A DNA stretch of 64,000 nucleotides from Pseudarthrobacter sp. L1SW (GTDB taxonomy: Bacteria; Actinomycetota; Actinomycetes; Actinomycetales; Micrococcaceae). Shown here piece by piece: positions 43,040 to 50,580 of this stretch. Location of the stretch: contig NZ_CP078079.1 in NCBI RefSeq assembly GCF_020809045.1, forward strand, positions 3,658,001 to 3,722,000, written 5' to 3'. The notes beneath the pieces were generated by a model, which saw only the letters and a list, made by a program, of their open reading frames with translations, was not told where the DNA came from and did no database searches. Positions within the stretch are counted from its first letter, which is position 1. The number at the start of each line of letters is the position of its first letter. The position numbers and the translations under genes are program-made.

Positions 43040-44620
43040 TCACAGCCTCTCGAGCCTGGTGTCGTTGGGCACCTTATAGTACGTGGACACGTTGGTGGTT
43101 GCCTTGTTCTCGGTCTTGACCTCCACCTCGCCGAGCTTCACGTCGAGGCCCGCCCCGGTGGAGGCAGTGACCACGTTATTGACCCGGATGGTTGCGGACC
43201 CGGCCTCATACAGCCTGGCGGCGTCGCGGGCGGCGTCGTACTCATTCCCCAGGGCGACGTTGCGGAGGTAGCTGTCAATGACTGGCCTGTTCTCCGGGGA
43301 GTAGTCCACGTCGATTTTCACGGTGCCCTGTGTCCCCACGCTGACCGAGGATTCGATCTTGGCCGCCTTGACGTCCGTACCTGCCTCGATCCCCCGCGCC
43401 ACCGTTCCGTCCAGGGATACAGACACCGAGTCGATGTTGTTGTCCTTGTCCAGGGAAACCTGCAGCCCGCCCTTGCCCGAAGCCTCGAACACCCGGCCGT
43501 CCAGGTTCAGCTTGCCCTGGGCAGAAACCTCGCCCGCCGCCGTCGCGGTCCCGTCCGTGAGGTTCCGTTCGTACCCCAGGTCCAGCTTCGCGGAGCCGGT
43601 GGCGGCGCCGGTTTCCGCCCCGGCCTCCAGGGAGAGCGTGCCCTTGGCCTTGTCCGCCTGGCCGGTGGAGCCGTTGTCTCCGGCGGCTTCGTTGATGGTG
43701 TCCAGGATGTAGCCGGGCGGGTTGCCAGCAACATCCCTGATCTCGCCTACGCTGTCCGGCGGAAGGTCCCGGTACATCTGCTCCCGGGCAGCCATGGCCT
43801 CTTCCACGCTCCCGAACGTGTATTCCCGGGACACCTGGCCAGTGAGGGTGACCCCGGCGGCTCCCGCGGTGTCGTTGACACCGAGCCCCATGTTCCCGTA
43901 GACCTTCATGGTGGCGGAGCCGTCAACGTTCTCCACCACTTCCGTCCCCACTTCGGCGCCGCCGTGGACCCAGGCCACCCGGGCCTCAATCGACGCCGTT
44001 CCCGTCTCGGAGTAGACAGGGATGTCCGCCTTGGCCAGCTCCTGGAGGTGTTCCCGCGCCAGCGCCTGCACGGACGAGGGGATTCCGCCGTCCATGCGCA
44101 TCAGGTCCACGGCGAACGGCCCGTCCCCGTCCCCGCCCACGATCAGGTATCTCCGGTCGGCCGCGGACAGGCTGCCCCACCAGGCGGCTTGCTCCACCGG
44201 GCCGGCGTCAAGCAACTGCTCCAGGTCCGCCTGCAGCTCCCGGCGATGTTCAGCAGCGGCTGCGGCGGCAGCGGCCTGGTCCGCCAGCCATCCCCCGGCC
44301 CGGCCGGCCAGCGACGTTACGCTGCCCCAGAAGCTGCTTCCGCCTCCGGTTGGGGAAGCCGAGGAGGACTTTTCCTGTTCCTCCGCGTGCAGCAGCAGGA
44401 GCCTGGCGTTCTCCCGCAGGCTGGAGGCGACCTTCTCCAGGCCGGGGTGGTGGCTTCCGCTCCACTCCTGCCGGAAGCGCTCCGCGTCGTCGCCCTTCCA
44501 CGGTGCCGACTGGATCTGGCTGTGGAGTGACGTTGCCCGGGTGCCCAGCATGGACGCCGCCTGATCGGCCGCCCTGGCCAATGCCCGCAGCTGGCTGACG
44601 TCAGCGCCGTAAAAAGTCAT
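43040..44620 (-). CDS. WXG100-like domain protein, putative type VII secretion-related effector
   Basis: A 526-residue protein. Residues 1-90 resemble a WXG100/ESX helical hairpin, with W-K-G at about 41-43 and the pattern FRQEW. An Ala-rich helical linker (about 95-130) leads to a segment (about 140-195) containing AAWWGSLSAADRRYLI and DGGIPSSVQALAREHL, which recalls the WW-x-S-L-S / D-G-I-P motif of large actinobacterial WXG100 fusion proteins. The rest (200-526) is rich in Thr, Val, Gly and Lys, beta-strand-like and repetitive. No signal peptide. No ESX machinery genes are in the window. Toxin activity is not evident. Confidence 0.7.
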   Translation of the reverse strand: MTFYGADVSQLRALARAADQAASMLGTRATSLHSQIQSAPWKGDDAERFRQEWSGSHHPGLEKVASSLRENARLLLLHAEEQEKSSSASPTGGGSSFWGSVTSLAGRAGGWLADQAAAAAAAAEHRRELQADLEQLLDAGPVEQAAWWGSLSAADRRYLIVGGDGDGPFAVDLMRMDGGIPSSVQALAREHLQELAKADIPVYSETGTASIEARVAWVHGGAEVGTEVVENVDGSATMKVYGNMGLGVNDTAGAAGVTLTGQVSREYTFGSVEEAMAAREQMYRDLPPDSVGEIRDVAGNPPGYILDTINEAAGDNGSTGQADKAKGTLSLEAGAETGAATGSAKLDLGYERNLTDGTATAAGEVSAQGKLNLDGRVFEASGKGGLQVSLDKDNNIDSVSVSLDGTVARGIEAGTDVKAAKIESSVSVGTQGTVKIDVDYSPENRPVIDSYLRNVALGNEYDAARDAARLYEAGSATIRVNNVVTASTGAGLDVKLGEVEVKTENKATTNVSTYYKVPNDTRLERL

Positions 44621-44690
44621 GGTGTTTCCCCCGGCAGGAACTGGTGCGTGTTCAGTCGCTGGTCACATGCTTGCACAGCCCCGGTTGCCG

Positions 44691-44716
44691 GGCGATGGGG
44701 ATTCCTCCCCATCGCC
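44691..44716. terminator. 10-bp stem-loop in divergent gap
   Basis: GGCGATGGGG (44691-44700) and CCCCATCGCC (44707-44716) form a perfect stem with a 6-nt loop. It lies in the 217-bp gap between the divergent WXG100-like and DUF1206 genes, so it may be regulatory rather than a terminator. No promoter was recognised around it. Confidence 0.35.
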
Positions 44717-44837
44717 TGCCGTCCGTTGACGGGCTGCCCGCGCACCCACTCCGGGTGCCGTGGGGCGGCCACTGTTCCGGACTGTCTTGGCGTGGCACGA
44801 TTGCCCTGTGTGCGGGGGGCGCACGCCAGCTCAGCAC

Positions 44838-45686
44838 ATGCACAAAGGAACAGCCATCAAAAAGGAAATGAAGCAGGCCGTCGACGCGGCTGAGAACGTC
44901 ACCAACTCGCGGACCCTGGAACTGCTGGCGAGGGCCGGGTTCGCGGCGAGCGGCATCCTGCACCTGCTGGTCGGCGCGATCGCCATCCGGTTGGCGTTTG
45001 GAGGCACGGGGAACGCTGATTTCAGCGGTGCGGTTGCCGAGCTCGCCACCCAGCCCGCGGGGCCGTTCCTCCTGTGGGCGAGCTTCGCGGCCTGCGCGGG
45101 GCTGGCACTCTGGCAGCTCAGCGATGCCATCTTTGACTACAACCGCCTGCCCACCAAGGAAAAAGCCGGAAAGAAGGCGAAGGCCGGCGCCCAGGCCCTC
45201 GTTTTCACGGGGCTCGCGCTGACGCTTATGTCCTTCGCCAGGGGAACAGGTTCCGGCGCAGACAACCAAAAGGCCGCCTCTGATCTCACCTTCACCCTGC
45301 TGAAAGCACCCGGCGGTGTGGCTTTGCTGGTGCTGCTGGGCGCCGCCATCGCGGTCACGGGAGTCGTCTACGGCATCCGCGGCCTGAAAAAATCCTTCGA
45401 AAAGCACCTGGTCATGCCGGCTTCCCCGACTCCGAGGACCGCCGTTACGGTCCTCGGAGTCACGGGATACGTGGCCAAGGGAACGGTACTGCTGCTGACC
45501 GGCCTGCTGATCGCCGTCGCAACCCTGCAGGCCCATCCGGAGGACTCCACCGGGCTCGACGGCGGCCTCCGGGCCCTGCGCGACCAGCCACTCGGCGTCT
45601 ACCTCCTGGCCGCCGTGGGGGCAGGCCTGATCTGCTACGGGGTGTTCATGATGGTGCGGGCCAAGCTGGGCAAGATGAACCACTAA
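44838..45686 (+). CDS. DUF1206 family membrane protein
   Basis: A 282-residue membrane protein with six hydrophobic segments arranged as three pairs. Each pair has an ARAGFAASGILHLLVG-like or GVTGYVAKGTVLLLTGLLIA motif, the internal repeat of DUF1206. Function unknown. ATG 44838 is preferred; ATG 44868 is an alternative preceded by AAAAAGGAA but with little spacing. It converges on the anti-sigma gene. Confidence 0.85.
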   Translation: MHKGTAIKKEMKQAVDAAENVTNSRTLELLARAGFAASGILHLLVGAIAIRLAFGGTGNADFSGAVAELATQPAGPFLLWASFAACAGLALWQLSDAIFDYNRLPTKEKAGKKAKAGAQALVFTGLALTLMSFARGTGSGADNQKAASDLTFTLLKAPGGVALLVLLGAAIAVTGVVYGIRGLKKSFEKHLVMPASPTPRTAVTVLGVTGYVAKGTVLLLTGLLIAVATLQAHPEDSTGLDGGLRALRDQPLGVYLLAAVGAGLICYGVFMMVRAKLGKMNH

Positions 45687-45718
45687 GGCCCCAGGCAGGC
45701 CGCAGCCAGGGCCAGGCC

Positions 45719-46381
45719 TCAGGGGACGGTGATGACCGCCACGGCGTGTTCGGTGGCGTCGCGCAGTTCAACGCTTGCGATGCTCCCCAGCTGAAGCGGC
45801 GTGGCCCCGGTGACCTTGACCCTGCCGCTGGGCGTGGCCGTCCATGCGCACGCCCGGTCCTCACCGCCGTCGCGGTCCCGGACCCACAGGGACAACGTCC
45901 CGTCGACCGGGAGGCTGCTGCCGTTCACGGCGAGCTCCGTTCCCCAGGTCTTCCGGGCGAGGTCGACGCTGAACTGGAGGCCGGCGCCGGACTGCACGGA
46001 ATACGTGGCGTCCGGCTGCGGCGGCCGGACCAGGAGCGGACCGCCGGCCAGGCCCAGGGCAAGGCAGGCGGCAGCCGCGGCGGCTGCCAGCGTCGTCCAC
46101 CGCCGTCGTAATGTCCGACGGCGGTGCGCCAGTTTGCGGAGCAGCGGCACCGGATCGGGGGACGGCAGCGGATCCGGCGCCCTCCCCGGCGCAGCCGTAA
46201 GCGCCACGGCATCCGGCACGGGGAGGGCGTCCAGCAGCATGGGGATCTTCTCCAGGCCTGCAAGTTCCTTCCGGCATGTCCCGCACTCCTCCAGGTGGGC
46301 CTCGAACGCCTCCACGTCCGGCCCGTCCAGGCCGCCCAGGAGGTAGGCGCCCAGCAGCCTGTGCGGTTCGGCGCTGTTCAC
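45719..46381 (-). CDS. Zinc-finger anti-sigma factor (RslA-like)
   Basis: A 220-residue membrane anti-sigma factor. The N-terminal cytoplasmic domain holds the ZAS zinc motif (HLEECGTC), a transmembrane helix lies at about 95-117, and the extracytoplasmic part is a beta-rich RskA-type domain. GTG 46381 overlaps the sigma gene by four bases (GTGA), the usual arrangement of a sigma factor with its inhibitor. It should hold the adjacent ECF sigma factor inactive until an extracellular or redox signal. Confidence 0.9.
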   Translation of the reverse strand: MNSAEPHRLLGAYLLGGLDGPDVEAFEAHLEECGTCRKELAGLEKIPMLLDALPVPDAVALTAAPGRAPDPLPSPDPVPLLRKLAHRRRTLRRRWTTLAAAAAAACLALGLAGGPLLVRPPQPDATYSVQSGAGLQFSVDLARKTWGTELAVNGSSLPVDGTLSLWVRDRDGGEDRACAWTATPSGRVKVTGATPLQLGSIASVELRDATEHAVAVITVP

Positions 46382-46878
46382 CGTTCCACCCCCATCTCGT
46401 CCAGGATGGTGCGCAGCGCCCGCACGGCATAGTAGGCGCGCGACTTGACCGTTCCGCTGGGGATGTTGAGCTGGACTGCGGCCTCGTTGACAGTGAAGCG
46501 CCGGTAATGCAGGGCCACCAGGACGTCCCGGTGTTCCTTGCTGAGCCGGACCAGGGCTTCCTCGACCAGCACCCGGTTGAGGAGCTCGTCCACTCTTTCC
46601 ATAACGGCGGCCGGCTCGGTAACGTCGCCCTCCAGCATTTCGGCGGGGCGGCGCTGCGCCCTGCGGTAGTTGTCGATCATAATGTTCCGGGCGGTCCGGT
46701 ACAGGTAGCTGCGCAGGCTTCCGGTGATCTCGGGCGTTTGCTGCCAGACGCGCAGCACGGTTTCCTGGACCACATCCTCGGCGAGCTGCGGATCCCGGGA
46801 AACCCCCAGCACAAAGCGGCGCAGGGCGGGGCCGTGGTCGCGGTAGATGGACTTCACCACGTCCTCATCAAGCGGCAC
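46378..46878 (-). CDS. ECF sigma factor (SigL-like)
   Basis: A 166-residue ECF sigma factor with region 2 (RDPQLAEDVVQETVLRVWQ, SYLYRTARNIMIDNYRR) and region 4 (LSKEHRDVLVALHYRRFTVNEAAVQLNIPSGTVKSRAYYAVRALR). GTG 46878 is set by AGGAGG 6 nt upstream; the frame is open further upstream but that part carries the promoter. It is closest in plan to mycobacterial SigL with RslA. A TGAACC-N16-CGTC promoter precedes it, predicting autoregulation. Confidence 0.9.
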   Translation of the reverse strand: MPLDEDVVKSIYRDHGPALRRFVLGVSRDPQLAEDVVQETVLRVWQQTPEITGSLRSYLYRTARNIMIDNYRRAQRRPAEMLEGDVTEPAAVMERVDELLNRVLVEEALVRLSKEHRDVLVALHYRRFTVNEAAVQLNIPSGTVKSRAYYAVRALRTILDEMGVER

Positions 46879-46926
46879 GGCGTCCCTCCTGCCGGGGTTC
46901 TTCCACAGTTCTTTTATACGCCCGTA

Positions 46927-46954
46927 AAGACGCCGCGGCCCGGCAGAAGGTTCA
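46927..46954 (-). promoter_or_regulatory. ECF promoter of the sigma/anti-sigma operon (TGAACC-N16-CGTCTT)
   Basis: On the minus strand TGAACC (46949-46954) and CGTCTT (46927-46932) are separated by 16 nt. This fits the SigL consensus TGAACC-N16-18-CGTgtc known from Mycobacterium tuberculosis. The sigma start lies about 40 nt downstream of the expected transcription start, with AGGAGG correctly placed. The operon is therefore predicted to be driven by its own sigma factor. Confidence 0.78.
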
Positions 46955-46973
46955 TCACGCAGGTAGGCGGGGG

Positions 46974-47001
46974 TGAACCATTCCTGGTCCCGGTGCGTCG
47001 T
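46974..47001 (+). promoter_or_regulatory. ECF promoter of the lipoprotein gene (TGAACC-N16-CGTCGT)
   Basis: On the plus strand TGAACC (46974-46979) and CGTCGT (46996-47001) are separated by 16 nt, the same architecture as the divergent sigma promoter. The two -35 boxes are back to back, 19 bp apart. The lipoprotein start is about 45 nt downstream of the expected transcription start. Confidence 0.78.
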
Positions 47002-47052
47002 ACGGGTTAGCGTCCGGTGATCCGACGCCGGGCCCAGCCAAGGAGCAACCCC

Positions 47053-47571
47053 ATGAAACACAACTTGGGCGCAGGCCTCGCCGTCCTGGCCCTGTCCGCG
47101 GCACTTGCTGCCTGCGGCGGCAGCACCGGAACCGCACCGGCAACCACCGCTCCGGCGGCCACGTCCGGTTCACCTGCGGCCCCTGCAACCGCGAGCACCG
47201 CCGTCGACCTCAAGACGGCGTCTTCAACCGCAGGGGCCATCGTTGTGGATGCGAAGGGCATGAGCGTCTACTTCTTCACGAAGGATGTAAAGGACTCGGG
47301 AACCAGCGCCTGCACGGACGCGTGCCTGGCGGCCTGGCCACCGGTCACCACAACCGCCGAACGGCCGTCCGCGGATGGCGTCACGGGGACGCTCGGCACC
47401 ATCGCGACGCCGGACGGGAAGAAGCAGGTGACGCTGGAGGGACTGCCGCTGTACTACTACGCCAAGGACACCAAGCCCGGCGACATCCTGGGCCAGGGGG
47501 TCAATAACGTCTGGTACCTGGCCGCCCCGTCGGGCGCCATGGTCAAGGCAGGCGGCACAGCGGCCTATTAA
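47053..47571 (+). CDS. Secreted repeat lipoprotein (COG4315 / PF03640 type)
   Basis: A 172-residue lipoprotein with lipobox LAAC at residues 18-21 and a Thr/Ala/Pro-rich linker. Two copies of a repeat follow: VDAKGMSVYFFTKDVKDSGTSACTDACLAAWPPV and VTLEGLPLYYYAKDTKPGDILGQGVNNVWYLAAP. These match the family of secreted repeats of unknown function that often carry a C-x3-C pair. AAGGAG lies 7 nt before ATG 47053. It is divergent from the sigma operon and shares its ECF promoter type, so it is a probable regulon member. Confidence 0.85.
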   Translation: MKHNLGAGLAVLALSAALAACGGSTGTAPATTAPAATSGSPAAPATASTAVDLKTASSTAGAIVVDAKGMSVYFFTKDVKDSGTSACTDACLAAWPPVTTTAERPSADGVTGTLGTIATPDGKKQVTLEGLPLYYYAKDTKPGDILGQGVNNVWYLAAPSGAMVKAGGTAAY

Positions 47572-47592
47572 GGGCAGGCCTAAGAACAGCGC

Positions 47593-48315
47593 TTAGGGTA
47601 GCGGCACAGGGGGCAGCGTACGGGGCAGCGGGATGTCCGACGGCCCAGGGACGGGGACCGGCGGACGGCTGAGTCCGTCCGCGAGGTCCTCCGGAACGGC
47701 GGAGGGCAGCGTGCCGGACCCCGGGACGTCCGCGGGCTTGTCCTGTGCTGCCTTGCCGGGGGCCGTCTCCGGGACTGCGGGCCCGCCGGACGGCACAGCG
47801 GCCGGGTGTTCCCCGGCCGGAACGGACTCCGGTCCGGGGGCTGGTGCAGCCGGGGCGGTTGCCGGGCCGGCGGGATTCGCCGGACGGGGTGCGGCGGGTT
47901 CCTCGGCCTGGTTGCCGGCAGGTCCTCCCGCGGAGCCGGTGACAAACGAGGTGATGCTGTGGCCCAGCTGGGCGAAGGACTCGCGGATCCCCTGGTCCGA
48001 AGCCGCCGCAACAGCGCCGCCCGCACTCAGCGAGACTGCCACGGAGAGCGTGGTGAGCGCGAGGCGCCGCTTGGCCCGGCGGCGTGCAGCCAGTTCATCC
48101 GTACGGGGAATTTCATCAAAGGTTGCGGCCTGGGGGGCCGCAGCCCCGGCAGGCGCCATCAGGGCAGCGACCGCGGCGGAGGGCTCCGGCGCAGCGTCCG
48201 CGAGCGCACGAAGCTCCAGCAGCGCGGGGCGGAGCTGGCCGTCGTCGTCCATGCCTGCTTCGAGGAGCAGCTGGCTGACGAACGCGTCGCTGCGGGATGC
48301 TGCGGTGTCACTCAT
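47593..48315 (-). CDS. Single-helix membrane protein, probable partner of the second sigma factor
   Basis: A 240-residue protein with a cytoplasmic N-terminal part (1-80, Ala/Leu-rich with acidic patches), one transmembrane helix (about 88-106) and a Pro/Ala-rich extracellular tail ending in LPRTLPPVPLP. It has no zinc motif. ATG 48315 overlaps the sigma gene by four bases, the position of an anti-sigma factor, so that role is inferred; no family was recognised. Confidence 0.75.
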   Translation of the reverse strand: MSDTAASRSDAFVSQLLLEAGMDDDGQLRPALLELRALADAAPEPSAAVAALMAPAGAAAPQAATFDEIPRTDELAARRRAKRRLALTTLSVAVSLSAGGAVAAASDQGIRESFAQLGHSITSFVTGSAGGPAGNQAEEPAAPRPANPAGPATAPAAPAPGPESVPAGEHPAAVPSGGPAVPETAPGKAAQDKPADVPGSGTLPSAVPEDLADGLSRPPVPVPGPSDIPLPRTLPPVPLP

Positions 48316-48884
48316 GATTTCGCCTGGTTTCTTTGAAGCGTCTGTGCCTTGAGGTTGTGCAGTGCCCTGCGCTGGAGCTGCTTGACGGCTCCCGTGCTTT
48401 TGCCCATGATGCCTGCCACCTGTTCCACGGACAGGTCTGCCACGACACGGAGGGCCAGTACTTCCTGGTGTTCCTCGCTGAGTCCGTCCAGCATTGCGGC
48501 GGCACCGCCCTGGAGCTCCACGGTGTGTTCTGCGGACGGCGTGGTCCGTGCGTCCTGTTCGGGATCGTAGGGGCTCAGCTGGGGCCGGCGCTCCAGCCGC
48601 CGGTAATAATCAACCATCCGCGCATGCGCAATGGAAAAAAGCAGTGACTTGGCGCCCTGGAGCCCGCCGGTGAGAGCGCCGATTTTCGGATAGAAGGCAA
48701 GGAACACGTCCTGCGTTACCGCTTCAGGATCGTCCACCCCGCGGGCCCGGAGGTACCCCTGGACGGGGCCGGCGAAGGACCGGTAGGCAGCACCGAACAG
48801 CACAGCCGGATCTGTTCCGGCCGTGCCCTCAAATATGTCGGTCTCTTCTTGGGCCAAAGTGCTTAGCACCAGCGGCTCCTCCAT
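48312..48884 (-). CDS. ECF-type RNA polymerase sigma factor (second)
   Basis: A 190-residue sigma factor with region 2 (PVQGYLRARGVDDPEAVTQDVFLAFYPKIGAL, SIAHARMVDYYRRLERRP) and region 4 (LSEEHQEVLALRVVADLSVEQVAGIMGKSTGAVKQLQRRALHNL). The region 4 end with GAVKQLQRRAL resembles a group of ECF factors found in Micrococcales. It overlaps the membrane partner gene by four bases. No matching TGAACC-CGTC pair was found upstream. Confidence 0.88.
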   Translation of the reverse strand: MEEPLVLSTLAQEETDIFEGTAGTDPAVLFGAAYRSFAGPVQGYLRARGVDDPEAVTQDVFLAFYPKIGALTGGLQGAKSLLFSIAHARMVDYYRRLERRPQLSPYDPEQDARTTPSAEHTVELQGGAAAMLDGLSEEHQEVLALRVVADLSVEQVAGIMGKSTGAVKQLQRRALHNLKAQTLQRNQAKS

Positions 48885-49019
48885 CCCGGGGCGCGGCTCA
48901 CGCCTGTCCCGGTTTCCGGTTCGGACTGCCAGTCTCCATGGTGTTGCCTGCCGTCATTCGGCATCTGGTCCAGGGCAGACCGCCGCGCGTGCGGCTGGCG
49001 TTCGTGCAGTCCCGGACTG

Positions 49020-49060
49020 CTGTACTGCGGGAACGGTGCAAAGCCGTTCCCGCAGTACAG
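49020..49060. terminator. Perfect 17-bp stem-loop
   Basis: CTGTACTGCGGGAACGG (49020-49036) and its exact complement (49044-49060) enclose a 7-nt loop, 15 bp after the stop of the Ala-rich gene (read on the minus strand). It is a strong candidate terminator for that gene, separating it from the sigma operon downstream. There is no T-run. Confidence 0.7.
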
Positions 49061-49075
49061 ACTAGCGACTGGCCC

Positions 49076-49759
49076 CTAGCGGACTGAAACGGAAGGGGCG
49101 TCCACTACGTTGCCGCCCTCGGCGGGGACAGCGGGGATGGCGGGAACGGCCGGCTCGCCGTCGACGCCGGGAACCGCGGGAACTGCCGGAACAGCAGGCG
49201 CCTCGGGAAGTTCAGCATCAACAGCTGCAGACCCCGTGGCGGCGGCGCCGGCCTCGGCGGCGGTGTCAGCCTCGGCAACGACGTCGGCGCAGAAGCTTCC
49301 GATGTTCGCCTCGCCTTCAGCGGCGATCACCAGCGAGGAGAAGCCCTCGGCGGAAGCGTCCAGGCCGCCGTTGGTGAAGGCGGTGCACAGGCCCAGGGCT
49401 GCGGCGCCGGCGGCATCAACGGCGGTGTTGGCGCCGGCGGAGGCGGAGGCCTGGCCTGACACGTTGCGGTCCGTGACGGTGGCGTCGCCTGCGGCTTCAG
49501 CATCGGCGGTGGCAGCAGCGGAGGCCTCGGTGCCGGCGGCGGCGTCAGCGGCGGCCTCGGCGGTTGCCTGTGCGTCCGCGGCAGCTTCTGCTGCGGCCTT
49601 CGGCGCCGGTGCGCCGAAAAGGTTGTGGGCGGTCTGCTGTGCCTCGGCGGGGAGGACACCGGAAACGGCGGCGGCGCCGGTTCCGCCGACGGCAATGGTG
49701 CCTGCTGCCAGGACTCCGGCGGCTACTTTGCTGGTGGCAAGAACGGTGAACAACGACAT
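49076..49759 (-). CDS. Ala-rich secreted or membrane-anchored protein
   Basis: A 227-residue protein beginning MSLFTVLATSKVAAGVLAAG, with one N-terminal hydrophobic segment (to about residue 35) and then an Ala/Asp/Glu-rich stretch of roughly 60 residues likely to be helical. A conserved-looking core GLCTAFTNGGLDASAEGF...SFCADV carries two Cys. The tail is a low-complexity Pro/Ala/Val repeat (VPAVPAVPGVDGEPAVPAIPAVPAE). ATG 49759 has GGAG 6 nt upstream. Similar proteins occur beside sigma factors in actinobacteria; function unknown. Confidence 0.68.
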   Translation of the reverse strand: MSLFTVLATSKVAAGVLAAGTIAVGGTGAAAVSGVLPAEAQQTAHNLFGAPAPKAAAEAAADAQATAEAAADAAAGTEASAAATADAEAAGDATVTDRNVSGQASASAGANTAVDAAGAAALGLCTAFTNGGLDASAEGFSSLVIAAEGEANIGSFCADVVAEADTAAEAGAAATGSAAVDAELPEAPAVPAVPAVPGVDGEPAVPAIPAVPAEGGNVVDAPSVSVR

Positions 49760-49928
49760 AAGAGACTCCAAAAACCTAGACAACACGTTCAATCCGGGCC
49801 CTGCTGGCGGACCCATCACCTCCTACATCGCAGGGGACGGCGGAAAGGTTACGGGTGGCCGGAAATTCTTTTTTGGCCCTGCTGCCGTGGGCTGCGCCGG
49901 CGGCCGGGCGGCTGGAACCGGGCCGCGC

Positions 49929-49934
49929 TACGAT
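49929..49934 (+). promoter_or_regulatory. Leaderless-type -10 (TACGAT)
   Basis: TACGAT ends exactly 6 nt before ATG 49941 with no ribosome-binding site between, consistent with a leaderless transcript. Confidence 0.5.
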
Positions 49935-49940
49935 CGATCC

Positions 49941-50534
49941 ATGCCCACGGATCCGGAAGCGACAAAGAAGGCCGGCACCTGGCGGCTGATGGTGGACAAC
50001 AACAGGGCGCTGCTTCTGCGGAAGACCGGCAAGGACACTGCGCACTGGGTAGAGCAGGCCCGCGCCGCCGGAATCAAGGACGACGGCGGGCTCCGCACCT
50101 GGATGCGGGACAGCTTCGGGGTCACTGGGTACGCCCGGTATGCAGTGTCATGGGAGATGTTCGGCTACCCGGACTTCATGCTGCGGGATGCCGATGAGCT
50201 GATCGACGGCCAGTACGCCCACCACCCCCAGTTGCGGCCCATCGCGGATGCCATCCTGGGCTGGGCGTCCGCCACCGAAGGCGTGCAGGTCCAGATGCGG
50301 AAGGGCTACGTCTCACTGCACAGCCCGCGGCGCAAGTTTGCCCAGGTCACCCGCACCACCAATACCGCAGTGGACGTGACCCTACGGCTCGACGCCCCGG
50401 CCGAAGGCAGGATCCAGGCGGCAAGGGCCCGCGCGGACGACCCCTTCACCCGGAAGGTGCGCCTGACTTCCGCGGACCAAGTGGACGACGAACTGCTGGA
50501 CATCCTGGTCACGGCGTTGGAACAGAACAGCTGA
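49941..50534 (+). CDS. DUF4287/DUF5655 domain protein
   Basis: A 197-residue soluble protein. The N-terminal 80 residues are helical and DUF4287-like (RKTGKDTAHWVEQARAAGIKDDGGLRTWMRDSFGVTGYARYAVSWEMFG), and the C-terminal 110 residues resemble DUF5655 (VQVQMRKGYVSLHSPRRKFAQVTRTTNTAVDVTLRL), a predicted nucleic-acid or nuclease-related fold. Function unknown. The leaderless -10 fixes ATG 49941, although the frame is open upstream. Confidence 0.75.
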   Translation: MPTDPEATKKAGTWRLMVDNNRALLLRKTGKDTAHWVEQARAAGIKDDGGLRTWMRDSFGVTGYARYAVSWEMFGYPDFMLRDADELIDGQYAHHPQLRPIADAILGWASATEGVQVQMRKGYVSLHSPRRKFAQVTRTTNTAVDVTLRLDAPAEGRIQAARARADDPFTRKVRLTSADQVDDELLDILVTALEQNS

Positions 50535-50580
50535 CGGGCCCGGGCACCCTGGCAGATGGCGGCCCGGGCCTGCAATGCCC

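Noticed and set aside
42591..44620. Calling the WXG100-like gene and its partner a toxin-immunity pair.
   Set aside because: No toxin domain or catalytic motif is visible in the C-terminal part and no secretion genes are nearby.
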